DNA of 50,869 nucleotides from JAIBJN01 sp963838795 (GTDB lineage Bacteria > Actinomycetota > Thermoleophilia > Gaiellales > Gaiellaceae), in assembly GCA_963838795.1 (NCBI GenBank), contig CAWISL010000009.1, positions 1 through 50,869 on the forward strand. The letters are read 5' to 3'. Both the position numbers and the translations under genes were made by a program. The notes beneath the pieces are model-generated. The model made no database searches and was not told the origin of the DNA. It worked only from the letters and a program-made list of their open reading frames with translations. Below, piece by piece: positions 1-7,483 of this stretch. Within the stretch, counting starts at the first letter, position 1; each line of letters begins with the position of its first letter.

Positions 1-11
1 CCGCTCGGGGT

Positions 12-39
12 TTGACTTGGCGGCTGCGACGGGTAGGGT
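12..39 (+). promoter_or_regulatory. Putative sigma-A promoter of the first sigma factor gene
   Basis: TTGACT at 12-17 is followed after 16 bases by TAGGGT at 34-39. This fits a primary-sigma promoter and predicts a start near 46, leaving a leader of about 60 bases before the ATG at 109. No clear Shine-Dalgarno sequence precedes that ATG. Confidence 0.5.
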
Positions 40-108
40 TATCTCCGGCACGCCTGCCGGCAGCCGGCTTCCTCATCCCAGTAGTGACCCAGCTTCCGAC
101 ATCGCCGA

Positions 109-1161
109 ATGGCTGACGAGCGCTCGATCGCCGGGCAGCACGACGAGCTTCAGCCGCTCCTGGAGCGCGCCGATGCGTCGGGCGTCGTCGAGGCCCTCGA
201 GCTGCGCGAGGCGCTCGAGCTCCTGGATCTCGACCCTGGAGACGTCGAGGCGCTGCACAAGGAGCTCGAGGAGCGCGGGATCGAGGTCGTCGACCGGCAG
301 AAGGAGCAGGCGCCCGCGCCTCCCGGCACCGAAGCGCTCGAGACGACGACCGACGCGCTCCAGCTCTTCCTCCGGGAGATCGGCCGCCATCCGCTCCTGA
401 CCGCGGCCGACGAGGTGGAGCTCTCGAAGCGCATCGAGCGCGGCGACCTCGAGGCCAAGAGGCGGATGATCGAGTGCAACCTCCGCCTCGTCGTCTCGAT
501 CGCGAAGAACTACCGCAACCAAGGCCTGCCCTTCCTCGACCTGATCCAGGAGGGAATGTTCGGCCTGATCCGCGCGGTCGAGAAGTTCGAATGGCAGCGC
601 GGGCTCAAGTTCTCGACCTACGCGACCTGGTGGATCCGCCAGGCGGTGGCCAGGGCGATCGCCGACAAGGCGCGCACGATCCGCGTTCCGGTCCACGTGG
701 TCGAGCGCATGCAGAAGATGCATCGCGCGGAACGGCATCTGTGGACACAGCTCGCCCGCGAGCCGTCGCTGGAGGAGATCGCCGACGAGGCGGGCCTGCC
801 GCTCCAGCAGGCGATCGAGGTGCGTGCCGCGGCCCGCGCCTCCACGAGCCTCGACCAGCCGATCGGCGAGCAGGAGGACGCGGTCTTCGGCGACCTCGTC
901 GCGGGCGACGAGCCGCTTCCAGACGAGGTGACCGAGAAGCGCCTGCAGAAGGAAGCGCTCGACCGGGCGCTCGAGTCCCTCCCGGAGCGCGACCGGCGCG
1001 TGCTGGAGCTGCGCTACGGCCTGCGCGGAGAGGAGCCGCACACGCTCGAGCACATCGGCCGGCGGCTCGGCATCACGCGCGAGCGCGTCCGCCAGATCGA
1101 GATCGAGTCGCTCTCGCGCCTAGCGTCGCTGCGCGAGATCGAAGCCGTCGCGATCCACTAG
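109..1161 (+). CDS. RpoD-family RNA polymerase sigma factor (sigma-70 group 1/2)
   Basis: This 350-residue protein would direct core RNA polymerase to -10/-35 promoters. An acidic N-terminal extension (about 1-80) is followed by region 1.2 (about 82-115), region 2 (about 116-190, with DLIQEGMFGLIRAVEKFE and the STYATWWIRQA element that reads the -10), region 3 (about 195-270) and region 4 (about 280-345, with the helix-turn-helix ending GITRERVRQIE). Region 2.4 is intact, so promoter recognition should be of the primary type. The ATG at 109 starts the frame directly after the predicted promoter leader. The stop shares a CTAG with the stop of the convergent phosphatase gene. A second RpoD-like gene lies 0.7 kb away, so this one may be an alternative group 2 factor; the sequence does not tell which is the principal one. 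Confidence 0.93.
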   Translation: MADERSIAGQHDELQPLLERADASGVVEALELREALELLDLDPGDVEALHKELEERGIEVVDRQKEQAPAPPGTEALETTTDALQLFLREIGRHPLLTAADEVELSKRIERGDLEAKRRMIECNLRLVVSIAKNYRNQGLPFLDLIQEGMFGLIRAVEKFEWQRGLKFSTYATWWIRQAVARAIADKARTIRVPVHVVERMQKMHRAERHLWTQLAREPSLEEIADEAGLPLQQAIEVRAAARASTSLDQPIGEQEDAVFGDLVAGDEPLPDEVTEKRLQKEALDRALESLPERDRRVLELRYGLRGEEPHTLEHIGRRLGITRERVRQIEIESLSRLASLREIEAVAIH

Positions 1162-1856
1162 TCTCGCCAGAGCGGTCCCGTCGAAGAGCGCGTCCGCGCC
1201 CTCCCCCAGCTCGCGCGCGCGCGAGCCGGTGGGCCTCGTCGAGAAAAGGCGGGCGCGACGTGCGGTGGCCGTCCGAGGCCACGAGGTCGGCGAGGCCCCC
1301 GCGGACGAGCCGCCACGCGGTCTCCTCCTGCTCGAGGCCGTGCGCTCCCAGGAGGCTTGTCGCGTTGACCTGGATCAGCCAGCCGCGCTCTCGGAACCGC
1401 CGCGACCGCCTCCAGCCCCTCCCGCACGTGCTCGGCGCGCTCGGGATGCGCGACGATCGGGGTCAGCCCGGAGGCTGCCACGTGCCCTGCAAGGCGCTCA
1501 GCGAGCCCGAGGGAGCCGTGGAAGGGCACCTCCATGAGAACTGCCGCCAGGCTCCCGAGGCGATAGCGGCTCGGGTCCTCCTCGAGGAGCCGCTCGCTCG
1601 GGGTCAGCTCCCATCCGAGCCGGAGGTCGAGCTCATGTTCCACGAGCGCAGGCGCCATCTCGGCGTGCGCCGAGCGCACCGCCTCCTCGCGCTCCGCGGT
1701 CAGCGGCAGGGACGGCCAGACGTGCGGCGTCGCGTAGAGGATGCGGGTGCCATGCCGTGCGGCTTCGAGGCAGAGGCCGAGGCCCGCCTCGACCGAGCGG
1801 GCGCCGTCGTCTCCCGACGGGACGACATGGGAGTGGACGTCGACGAACGCGTTCAC
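1158..1856 (-). pseudogene. CpsB/YwqE-like PHP-domain tyrosine phosphatase, frame broken as sequenced
   Basis: Reading starts at a GTG at 1856 and gives a PHP-domain N-terminus with DVHSHVVPSGDDGA and then TPHVWPSLPL, the metal-binding signature of CpsB/CapC-type manganese-dependent protein-tyrosine phosphatases. These usually act on exopolysaccharide tyrosine kinases. The frame then breaks. One extra base near 1393-1396 restores WLIQVNATSLLGAHG and DLVASDGHR, a second near 1211-1224 restores ELGEGADALFDGTAL, and a third near 1164-1172 returns to the TAG at 1158. Removing three single bases gives 231 residues, close to the usual family length of about 240. No capsule kinase or chain-length gene is nearby. 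It may be a real pseudogene or three uncorrected insertion errors; I favour the latter because the stop at 1158 forms the shared CTAG seen at other convergent pairs here. Confidence 0.7.
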
Positions 1857-1891
1857 GCGACCCACGCTAGCGGTCGCGGCGGGCGCGACGG

Positions 1892-2860
1892 CTATTCGGC
1901 GCGCAGGTAGAGGCGGAGCTCCGGAGCGACCGACTGGAGCTCGCGCAGGGCGCGGGACTCGAGCTGGCGGACGCGCTCGCGGGTGACGCCGAGGTCGGTT
2001 CCGACCTCCTCGAGAGTCTTCGGGATCTGGCCGTTGAGCCCGAAACGCAGCTCGAGGACGTGGCGCATGCGCTCGTTCAGTGAGGCGAGGGCCTCCTGCA
2101 GCTCGACACCGCGGAGAAGCTCGGCGAGGGCCGCGTCGGGCTGCTCGGAGTGCTCGTCCTCGATCATGTCGCCGTACATCGAGTCCCCGTCCCCGACGGG
2201 AGTCTCGAGGCTCACCGGGTCCTCGACCAGGTCGAAGAGCTCGTTCACGCGCTTCAGGTCGATGCCGCTCTCCGCGGCGATCTCCTCGGGGAGCGGGTCG
2301 CGATTCAGCTTCTGCGTGAGGATGCGCCGGGCCCGCATCACACGCCGGACCTGGTCGACGACGTGAACCGGGAGGCGGATCGTCCGCCCCTGGTCGGCGA
2401 TGGCGCGGGTCACCGCCTGCCGGATCCACCAGGTCGCATAGGTCGAGAGCTTGAAGCCAAGGCGGTAGTCGAACTTCTCGACGGCGCGGATCAGGCCGAG
2501 GTTGCCCTCCTGGATCAGGTCGAGGAGCGGGACACCCGAGTTCACGTAGTTCCGCGTGATCGACATCACGAGGCGGAGGTTGCATTCGATCAGGCGCCGC
2601 TTAGCCCATTCGTCGCCCTCGTCCTTGCGCCGCGCGAGCTCGCGCTCCTCGGCGGGCGTCAGAAGCGGGCCGTCGCCGATCTGGCGCACATACAGCTTGA
2701 GCGGATCCTGCGTCGGAGCCGGGGCCGCGACCTCGACCTCTTCCTTCTGCTCCTCGTCGTCGTCGACGGCCTCGGCCGGAGCAGGGACGAGCTCGAGCTT
2801 CGGCTCTTCGGTCTCGACGCGCTCAGGCTGGTTCGGGAGTTCCGCAGACGAGTGCTCCAC
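1892..2860 (-). CDS. rpoD: RpoD-family RNA polymerase sigma factor
   Basis: This is a second primary-type sigma factor. Read from the GTG at 2860 it has 322 residues: an acidic, low-complexity N-terminal segment, region 1.2 (DPLKLYVRQIGDGPLLTPAEE), region 2 (CNLRLVMSITRNYVNSGVPLLDL, then STYATWWIRQAVTRAIAD), region 3, and region 4 ending with GVTRERVRQLESRALREL. The start is uncertain. The frame stays open to a GTG at 3001, but that extension crosses the palindrome at 2955-2969 and reads like non-coding sequence. The GTG at 2860 has GGGAGG immediately upstream, closer than usual. The gene is divergent from the glutamine amidotransferase gene. I infer that it or the gene at 109 is the housekeeping factor. 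Confidence 0.88.
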   Translation of the reverse strand: MEHSSAELPNQPERVETEEPKLELVPAPAEAVDDDEEQKEEVEVAAPAPTQDPLKLYVRQIGDGPLLTPAEERELARRKDEGDEWAKRRLIECNLRLVMSITRNYVNSGVPLLDLIQEGNLGLIRAVEKFDYRLGFKLSTYATWWIRQAVTRAIADQGRTIRLPVHVVDQVRRVMRARRILTQKLNRDPLPEEIAAESGIDLKRVNELFDLVEDPVSLETPVGDGDSMYGDMIEDEHSEQPDAALAELLRGVELQEALASLNERMRHVLELRFGLNGQIPKTLEEVGTDLGVTRERVRQLESRALRELQSVAPELRLYLRAE

Positions 2861-2954
2861 GCCTCCCGTATCGGCGGGCTGGGGAGGCGGCTTGAGCGGC
2901 CGAGCACCGGTTAGGGGGATGCACGCCGTTCGCCTCCGCGTCGACGGTGGTAGT

Positions 2955-2969
2955 GTCTCTAGAAGAGAC
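2955..2969. promoter_or_regulatory. Short perfect inverted repeat between divergent genes, operator candidate
   Basis: GTCTCT and AGAGAC flank a 3-base centre in the 180-base gap between the minus-strand sigma gene and the plus-strand amidotransferase gene. The position suits an operator or leader hairpin for either gene. The arms are only 6 bp, so chance is possible. Confidence 0.3.
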
Positions 2970-3040
2970 GTCACGTGGCCGTTGCGGCCGCTGCGGGCCA
3001 CGGGTTGTCCGAGGATCCACCTAGGATCGGTGAGCGAACG

Positions 3041-3844
3041 TTGTGCGGAATCGCGGGATATAGCCTGAGCGTCGAGTCACGGGTCGAGCAGACCCTGGCA
3101 ACGCAGACGCTCCTGGCCGCGATCGCCGAGCGCGGCTCCGACGCGGTCGGCTATGCCTACCGCGGCCCCGGGCTCCCCGTCGCGGTGCACAAGCAGCGGG
3201 GCGGCGCGAGCGCGCTTCTCGACCGGCTGGAAGTCCCGCGCGAGGCCCGCCAGGCGCTTGTGCACGTCCGCGACTACACGAAGGGGCACCCGAGCCTCAC
3301 CGCCAACAACCACCCGATCCGGCACGGGGCGGTCGTCGGCGTCCACAACGGCATCATCGCCAACGACGAGGAGATCCTGGCCCGCCACGGCTTCGAGCGT
3401 GCCGAGGCGGGCATGACGGTCGACTCCGAGGCGATCTTCGCGCTCGCCGACGAATCGTCCAGCCGCCCTGCGGCCCTCGAGGAGCTGCACGGCTCCATGG
3501 CGGCCGCGTGGTTCGACGAGCGCGACAACGGGACGCTCTTCCTCGCTCGCGGCATCGGCCGTCCGCTCTGGATCGGAGTGGGTCGCCGGGAGGTCTTCTT
3601 CGCCTCGACCCGCACGGCGCTCGAGCTGGTGGAGCGCTACGCCGCCGTTCGCTTGCGCAAGCGCGAGCTGGGCGAGGGGACCTGTCTCGCGATCGTGGAC
3701 GGCGACCCGCGTCAGACCGCGTCCTTCGAGCCGGACCGCAGCTTCGTCGAGGATTCCCTCCTCCCGCCCGTGCGGGCGCCGGAGGAGGCCCGCTCGTGCC
3801 TGGCCCGCCTGGCGGCGATCGCGACCGCCGCCACGGCTCGCTAG
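3041..3844 (+). CDS. Stand-alone class II (Ntn-type) glutamine amidotransferase domain protein
   Basis: This 267-residue protein consists of a GATase class II domain and little else. Read from a TTG at 3041 it begins with Met-Cys-Gly-Ile-Ala-Gly-Tyr, so Cys2 becomes the N-terminal nucleophile after Met removal. That fixes the rare TTG start, since the longer frame would bury the cysteine. Family motifs follow: RGSDAVGYAY, HVRDYTKG with NNHP, the HNG of GVHNGIIAND, and DSEAIF. There is no sugar-isomerase, phosphoribosyltransferase or asparagine synthetase domain, so it resembles the N-terminal half of GlmS/PurF-type enzymes. It would hydrolyse glutamine and pass ammonia to an unknown partner or act as a simple glutamine hydrolase. 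No acceptor enzyme gene is adjacent. Its stop is 6 bases from the stop of the next, convergent gene. Confidence 0.82.
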   Translation: MCGIAGYSLSVESRVEQTLATQTLLAAIAERGSDAVGYAYRGPGLPVAVHKQRGGASALLDRLEVPREARQALVHVRDYTKGHPSLTANNHPIRHGAVVGVHNGIIANDEEILARHGFERAEAGMTVDSEAIFALADESSSRPAALEELHGSMAAAWFDERDNGTLFLARGIGRPLWIGVGRREVFFASTRTALELVERYAAVRLRKRELGEGTCLAIVDGDPRQTASFEPDRSFVEDSLLPPVRAPEEARSCLARLAAIATAATAR

Positions 3845-3850
3845 GGCGCG

Positions 3851-4417
3851 TCACAGCCGGTCGCGCACCGCCGCCCGGAAGGCCGTCCAGCCTCCTCGAT
3901 CCCGGGCGAAGAGGCGGTAGACCTGCCACTCGGAGAGGAGCTGTGGGCGTTCTGCGCGCGCTCGCCTCCAGTCGGCGAGAGTCGGAGCCCGGCCAAGCCC
4001 GCGCGCCAGCTCCACCCCCTGCTTCAGAGCCCGCTCGCGCCGCTCGGCGCGCCGCGGAACGGCGAAGCCGGCCTCCCGCAGCGCGTTCGACAGCGATCCG
4101 AACCGGTGCCAGTAGAGCGATTTCGAGGGCAGGCGCGCCCGGCGCTCGTCGAGGTCGCGGCCGGTGGGAACCCTGCCGAGCTCGGCGCCGAGACCTTGGA
4201 GCTGGGCCAGGAGCTCCTCGTTGGTGGCGAACCGGCGAGGGACGAGGCCCACTCGGCGCTTGGCCGCGTTCCAGGTGCCGAAGCGCTCGACCACGGTCTG
4301 AGGATGGAGGCGCACCGCGGGGTCGTCGGAGAACTCGAGCATCGTGGGCGAGCGCCCGAGTCGCTCCGCGCACGCGGTCAGCTCGGCGAGGATCCGGGCG
4401 TCGGAGTAGCGTGGCAC
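3851..4417 (-). CDS. Homing-endonuclease-associated-repeat protein without a nuclease domain
   Basis: The 188 residues are three copies of a roughly 55-residue helical repeat, at about 7-58, 67-119 and 126-188. Each has the pattern of a leucine-rich helix, LGRxPT, a charged helix, then RFGxWxxA(x)xxxGL. This is the pattern of the repeat found beside HNH homing endonucleases (HNH-repeat family), thought to bind DNA. No HNH, GIY-YIG or LAGLIDADG catalytic motif is present, so a DNA-binding or regulatory role is more likely than cleavage. The GTG start at 4417 is supported by GAGG four bases upstream. It lies just upstream of, and in the same direction as, the GGDEF/HD-GYP gene's 3' end; no functional link is evident. 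Confidence 0.7.
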   Translation of the reverse strand: MPRYSDARILAELTACAERLGRSPTMLEFSDDPAVRLHPQTVVERFGTWNAAKRRVGLVPRRFATNEELLAQLQGLGAELGRVPTGRDLDERRARLPSKSLYWHRFGSLSNALREAGFAVPRRAERRERALKQGVELARGLGRAPTLADWRRARAERPQLLSEWQVYRLFARDRGGWTAFRAAVRDRL

Positions 4418-4468
4418 GCTGCCTCGTGCTCAGTCTAGGCGAGCAGGTTCGACGCGCCGCAAACTCGG

Positions 4469-7228
4469 TCAGGAAGCGGCGGCGAGCGGCGAGGTCGGCG
4501 TCTCCTCGCGGCCCTGGTCGCGCTCGAGGAGGCGCTCTAGGGCACCAACGCAGCGCGGGCAGAACTGGCTGCCGCCGCCTCGACGAAGCTCATCCAGGGC
4601 CTCCGCTGCCGGCCGGGCGGCGCGGTAGATGCGGTTGGTCAGCATCGAGTCGAGGGCGTCCGCTACGTGGATGATGCGCGCGCCAAGCGGGATCTCCTCG
4701 CCGGCCAGCCCGTCGGGGTAGCCGACGCCGTCCCAGCGCTCGTGATGGTGACGGATCGCGGGCACGGCGTCGTCGAGGAAGCCGAGGCGGTCGATGATGC
4801 GAGCGCCCTCGTCGGCGTGGCGCTGCATCAGCGCCCACTCGTCGCGCGAAAGCGCCGACGGCTTGAGCAGGACGGCGTCCGGGATGGCGAGCTTGCCGAT
4901 GTCGTGGAAGAGAGCGGCCTGTCCGAGGAGATCGAGCTCCGCGTGCGAAAGGCCGAGCTCGCGGCCGATGGCGAGCGCTAGTTGCTGCACCCGGCGGGAG
5001 TGCCCGGCCGTGTAGGCGTCGCGGGCGTCCACGGTGGCGGAAAGGCTCTCCATCGCGGCGGTCGAGCGCTCCTTGAGCAGTCGGTTCGCCTGCTCGAGCG
5101 AGACGTTCTGGCTCCGGATCGTCTCTGCGGCCTCGCGGAGCTTCTTCGTCGACTTCTCGGTGTGCCCGAGGTATGCCGCCATGGTCTTGCGCATGAGCAA
5201 GAGCGGAAGCACGAAGACGGCGAGCCCGTAGAGGCCGATCGCCTCGTAGGCGAGCGCGATCGCTCCGCCGACGGCGCCGAAGGCGACGTAGTGCGGAAGG
5301 AGCCAGGAAAAGCGCTCGTTCCAAAGCCGTCGCCAGCTGTCGTGACCCTCGAGCGCCATCGCCCCGCTCAGGAGCCCCGTGTTGACGACGAAGTAGACCC
5401 CGCCCGCGACCAGGCCCGCGGCAGCGGTAACGAGCTTCTCGAAGCCGTCGGAACCACCCAGGTTGAAGACTGCCGCGGCGGCGAGGCTGGCGAAGGACAG
5501 CGCTCCGATGTTGAAGAGAAGCTGGTAGATCGGCGTGCGCCTCGAGCTCCACTCCACGGCCGCCGTGGCGACGGCCAGGGGGAGCGCCGCTTTCGGCCCG
5601 GCGATCGCGGCGCCGGCGAGCGCTCCGACCGCGCTGACAGAGATCGAGCCGCCGTCCAGCTCGAGCGCGAGCGCCTGCCCGCCCGCGACGAGCGCGATGA
5701 CGGCCAGCAAGCCGACGATCGCCGTGGGAGGGCCGAAGACGAAGCCGAGCGCTCCCGCGGCGATCCCCCCGACGCTGACCGCTACGACGAGAACGGCGAG
5801 CGCGCGCGAAAGGGAGACGAATCGCGGCCCCGCCTGCGTATGCGGACGCTGCTGTTGCGCCTTCTCGATCTCCGCTGCGGCGTTCCCCGGCAGCTCGGGG
5901 AGCGCGGCGGCCTCGACCGCGGGCTTCGAGTACAGCGACTCGTCGGGCACCGCCGCGAGGCGCACCTTGCGACCCGGCGGAAGCAGAATGGGCTCCGAGC
6001 TCGCGCGCAGGACTCGATTTCGACCCTGGAGCTTGGCGCGGTAGACGGCGAGGTCGGCCTGGTGGACCAGCTCGTTCGCGTCCGTCCCGTCCGCGGGGCA
6101 GCCTGCAATCCCGAACGACACCGTCGCCTGGATCGGCTCGCTGGACGTCTCGACCTCGAAGCGCTCCTCCGCGACTGCGCTCCTGATCCGCTCGGCGATC
6201 GCGAATGCCTCCTGAGGTGTCGTCTCCGGCAGGATGATCGCGAACTCCTCCCCGCCGAATCTCGCCGGGATGTCGGAGTGGCGCAGGTGCCTCTGGAAAA
6301 CCGTCGCGATCCCGTGCAGGACGGCGTCTCCGGCGAGATGTCCGTAGGCGTTGTTGATGTCGCGGAGCAGATCGAGGTCGGCCATGATCACCGACAAGGG
6401 CGTGTCGGAACGGCGCGCGCGGTCGAGCTCCTCCCGCAGCGCGCTCGCGAAGTGGCGTGCGTTGAAGAGGCCGGTCTTCACGTCGATCCGCGCCTCCTGT
6501 TGCAGTGCCGGCACGCTCAGCGAGCGGTGAACCAGGAGCAACGGGGCGACGGCCGCCGGGAGGAGCAACGGGTTCCAGTCCCAGAGGCCGGCAAACGCCA
6601 CGCCGAGGAGCGCGAGCACGAAATCGGTCGAGAGGCTCTCCGCCGAGAAGAGGCCGGTGCCGCGAAATGAGTGTCCACGGGCGAAATGGAGCATCGTGGC
6701 GAGCAGGACGTGGTTCAGGGAGACGAAGACGACCGACGCCACCAGGCCCGAGAGCGCGAACTCAAGGTTCGGCCCGAAGCCGGCGCTGCGAACGAGCTCG
6801 ACCGCCCCCCAGGCCGCCAGGCCGTTCAGCGTGTGGTTGGCGATGTTGAACGCCTGGATGTACCAGGCGTAGCGAACCTTCAGCCATTCGGGAATCCCGT
6901 AGACGACCCCGAGGAGAGCGATCAACTCGGGCGGCAGCAGCAGCACGCCGGGGATGAGGAAGACGATCGTCGTGTGGTAGCTCTGATCCCGGGGTGTCCG
7001 TACGACGAAGAGCTGCGCGACGGCCGCACACGTCGAGAGGACGAGGAACGTCAACCAGCCGTCGGTCGTCAGCGACAGGTGGGCAAACGGAAGCGCCGCC
7101 GCCGCGACGGCGAGCGTGCCGATCGCGTAGAGAAAGGCCTTCGCCCGCGGGGGCAGCGAGGTCGGCTCCGGGGGCTCAGAGCTCGGCGTCGACGACTCGC
7201 CGGGAGGCTCGCTCGGGACCGCGCTCAC
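4469..7228 (-). CDS. Membrane-bound bifunctional GGDEF / HD-GYP cyclic-di-GMP signalling protein
   Basis: The 919-residue protein combines synthesis and degradation modules for cyclic di-GMP. A Pro/Ser-rich cytoplasmic start (1-28) leads to a multi-pass membrane domain (about 29-240). A GGDEF diguanylate cyclase follows (about 245-410), with the active GGEEF at 325-329 and an RxxD inhibitory site (RHSD, 316-319) five residues before it. A second multi-pass domain (about 472-682) precedes a short coiled linker (about 690-725) and an HD-GYP phosphodiesterase (about 728-900) with the HD pair at 775-776, HHHERWDG at 827-834 and GYP at 836-838. The two membrane domains resemble each other, suggesting internal duplication. 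Both catalytic modules look intact, so the net activity cannot be predicted. It starts with GTG at 7228, and no cyclic-di-GMP riboswitch is visible upstream. Confidence 0.92.
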   Translation of the reverse strand: MSAVPSEPPGESSTPSSEPPEPTSLPPRAKAFLYAIGTLAVAAAALPFAHLSLTTDGWLTFLVLSTCAAVAQLFVVRTPRDQSYHTTIVFLIPGVLLLPPELIALLGVVYGIPEWLKVRYAWYIQAFNIANHTLNGLAAWGAVELVRSAGFGPNLEFALSGLVASVVFVSLNHVLLATMLHFARGHSFRGTGLFSAESLSTDFVLALLGVAFAGLWDWNPLLLPAAVAPLLLVHRSLSVPALQQEARIDVKTGLFNARHFASALREELDRARRSDTPLSVIMADLDLLRDINNAYGHLAGDAVLHGIATVFQRHLRHSDIPARFGGEEFAIILPETTPQEAFAIAERIRSAVAEERFEVETSSEPIQATVSFGIAGCPADGTDANELVHQADLAVYRAKLQGRNRVLRASSEPILLPPGRKVRLAAVPDESLYSKPAVEAAALPELPGNAAAEIEKAQQQRPHTQAGPRFVSLSRALAVLVVAVSVGGIAAGALGFVFGPPTAIVGLLAVIALVAGGQALALELDGGSISVSAVGALAGAAIAGPKAALPLAVATAAVEWSSRRTPIYQLLFNIGALSFASLAAAAVFNLGGSDGFEKLVTAAAGLVAGGVYFVVNTGLLSGAMALEGHDSWRRLWNERFSWLLPHYVAFGAVGGAIALAYEAIGLYGLAVFVLPLLLMRKTMAAYLGHTEKSTKKLREAAETIRSQNVSLEQANRLLKERSTAAMESLSATVDARDAYTAGHSRRVQQLALAIGRELGLSHAELDLLGQAALFHDIGKLAIPDAVLLKPSALSRDEWALMQRHADEGARIIDRLGFLDDAVPAIRHHHERWDGVGYPDGLAGEEIPLGARIIHVADALDSMLTNRIYRAARPAAEALDELRRGGGSQFCPRCVGALERLLERDQGREETPTSPLAAAS

Positions 7229-7391
7229 GGGTCACCTGGCCAGGCGAGAGGCTTGGATGCCTCCGCGGGCGCGAGCCGGAGGCGGCCAGCGGTCATGGTC
7301 CCTGATCCAGGGAGCGGACGACGTTCGCCCACGCCAATGCGCAGTCCGGCCGCAGAGCCATGGGCTGAACGTAAGCCCTGCGGCGGGGTGA

Positions 7392-7415
7392 GGCGTCCCC
7401 CGTTCGAGGGACGCC
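7392..7415. other. Inverted repeat in the subtilase / GGDEF intergenic region
   Basis: GGCGTCCC at 7392-7399 and GGGACGCC at 7408-7415 form a perfect 8-bp stem with an 8-base loop. It lies 24 bases beyond the stronger terminator-like hairpin and may be a second terminator or part of the leader of the GGDEF gene. The rest of the 255-base gap 7229-7483 shows no gene, riboswitch or clear promoter. Confidence 0.4.
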
Positions 7416-7438
7416 GACGCGCGAGGCCCAAAGGGGGC

Positions 7439-7460
7439 CCTGGGCCGCCAGCGGCCCAGG
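7439..7460 (-). terminator. Terminator hairpin downstream of the subtilase gene
   Basis: CCTGGGCCGC and GCGGCCCAGG form a perfect 10-bp stem around a 2-base centre, beginning 24 bases after the subtilase stop codon. There is no T-tract, which is common for strong GC hairpin terminators in high-GC bacteria. The position makes termination of the minus-strand subtilase transcript the likely role. Confidence 0.55.
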
Positions 7461-7483
7461 ACCCACCAGGGACGTGCGGGGCG

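Noticed and set aside
1845..1854. GAACGCGTTC palindrome as an SOS (LexA) box
   Set aside because: It lies inside the first codons of the phosphatase gene, away from any promoter, and a 10-bp palindrome of this composition is likely by chance.
3851..4417. A group I intron or mobile homing element around the repeat protein
   Set aside because: No nuclease motif, intron core or interrupted host gene is visible at either side.
7229..7483. A cyclic-di-GMP riboswitch upstream of the GGDEF gene
   Set aside because: Neither strand shows the conserved core or tetraloop-receptor arrangement of GEMM riboswitches; only two simple hairpins are present.
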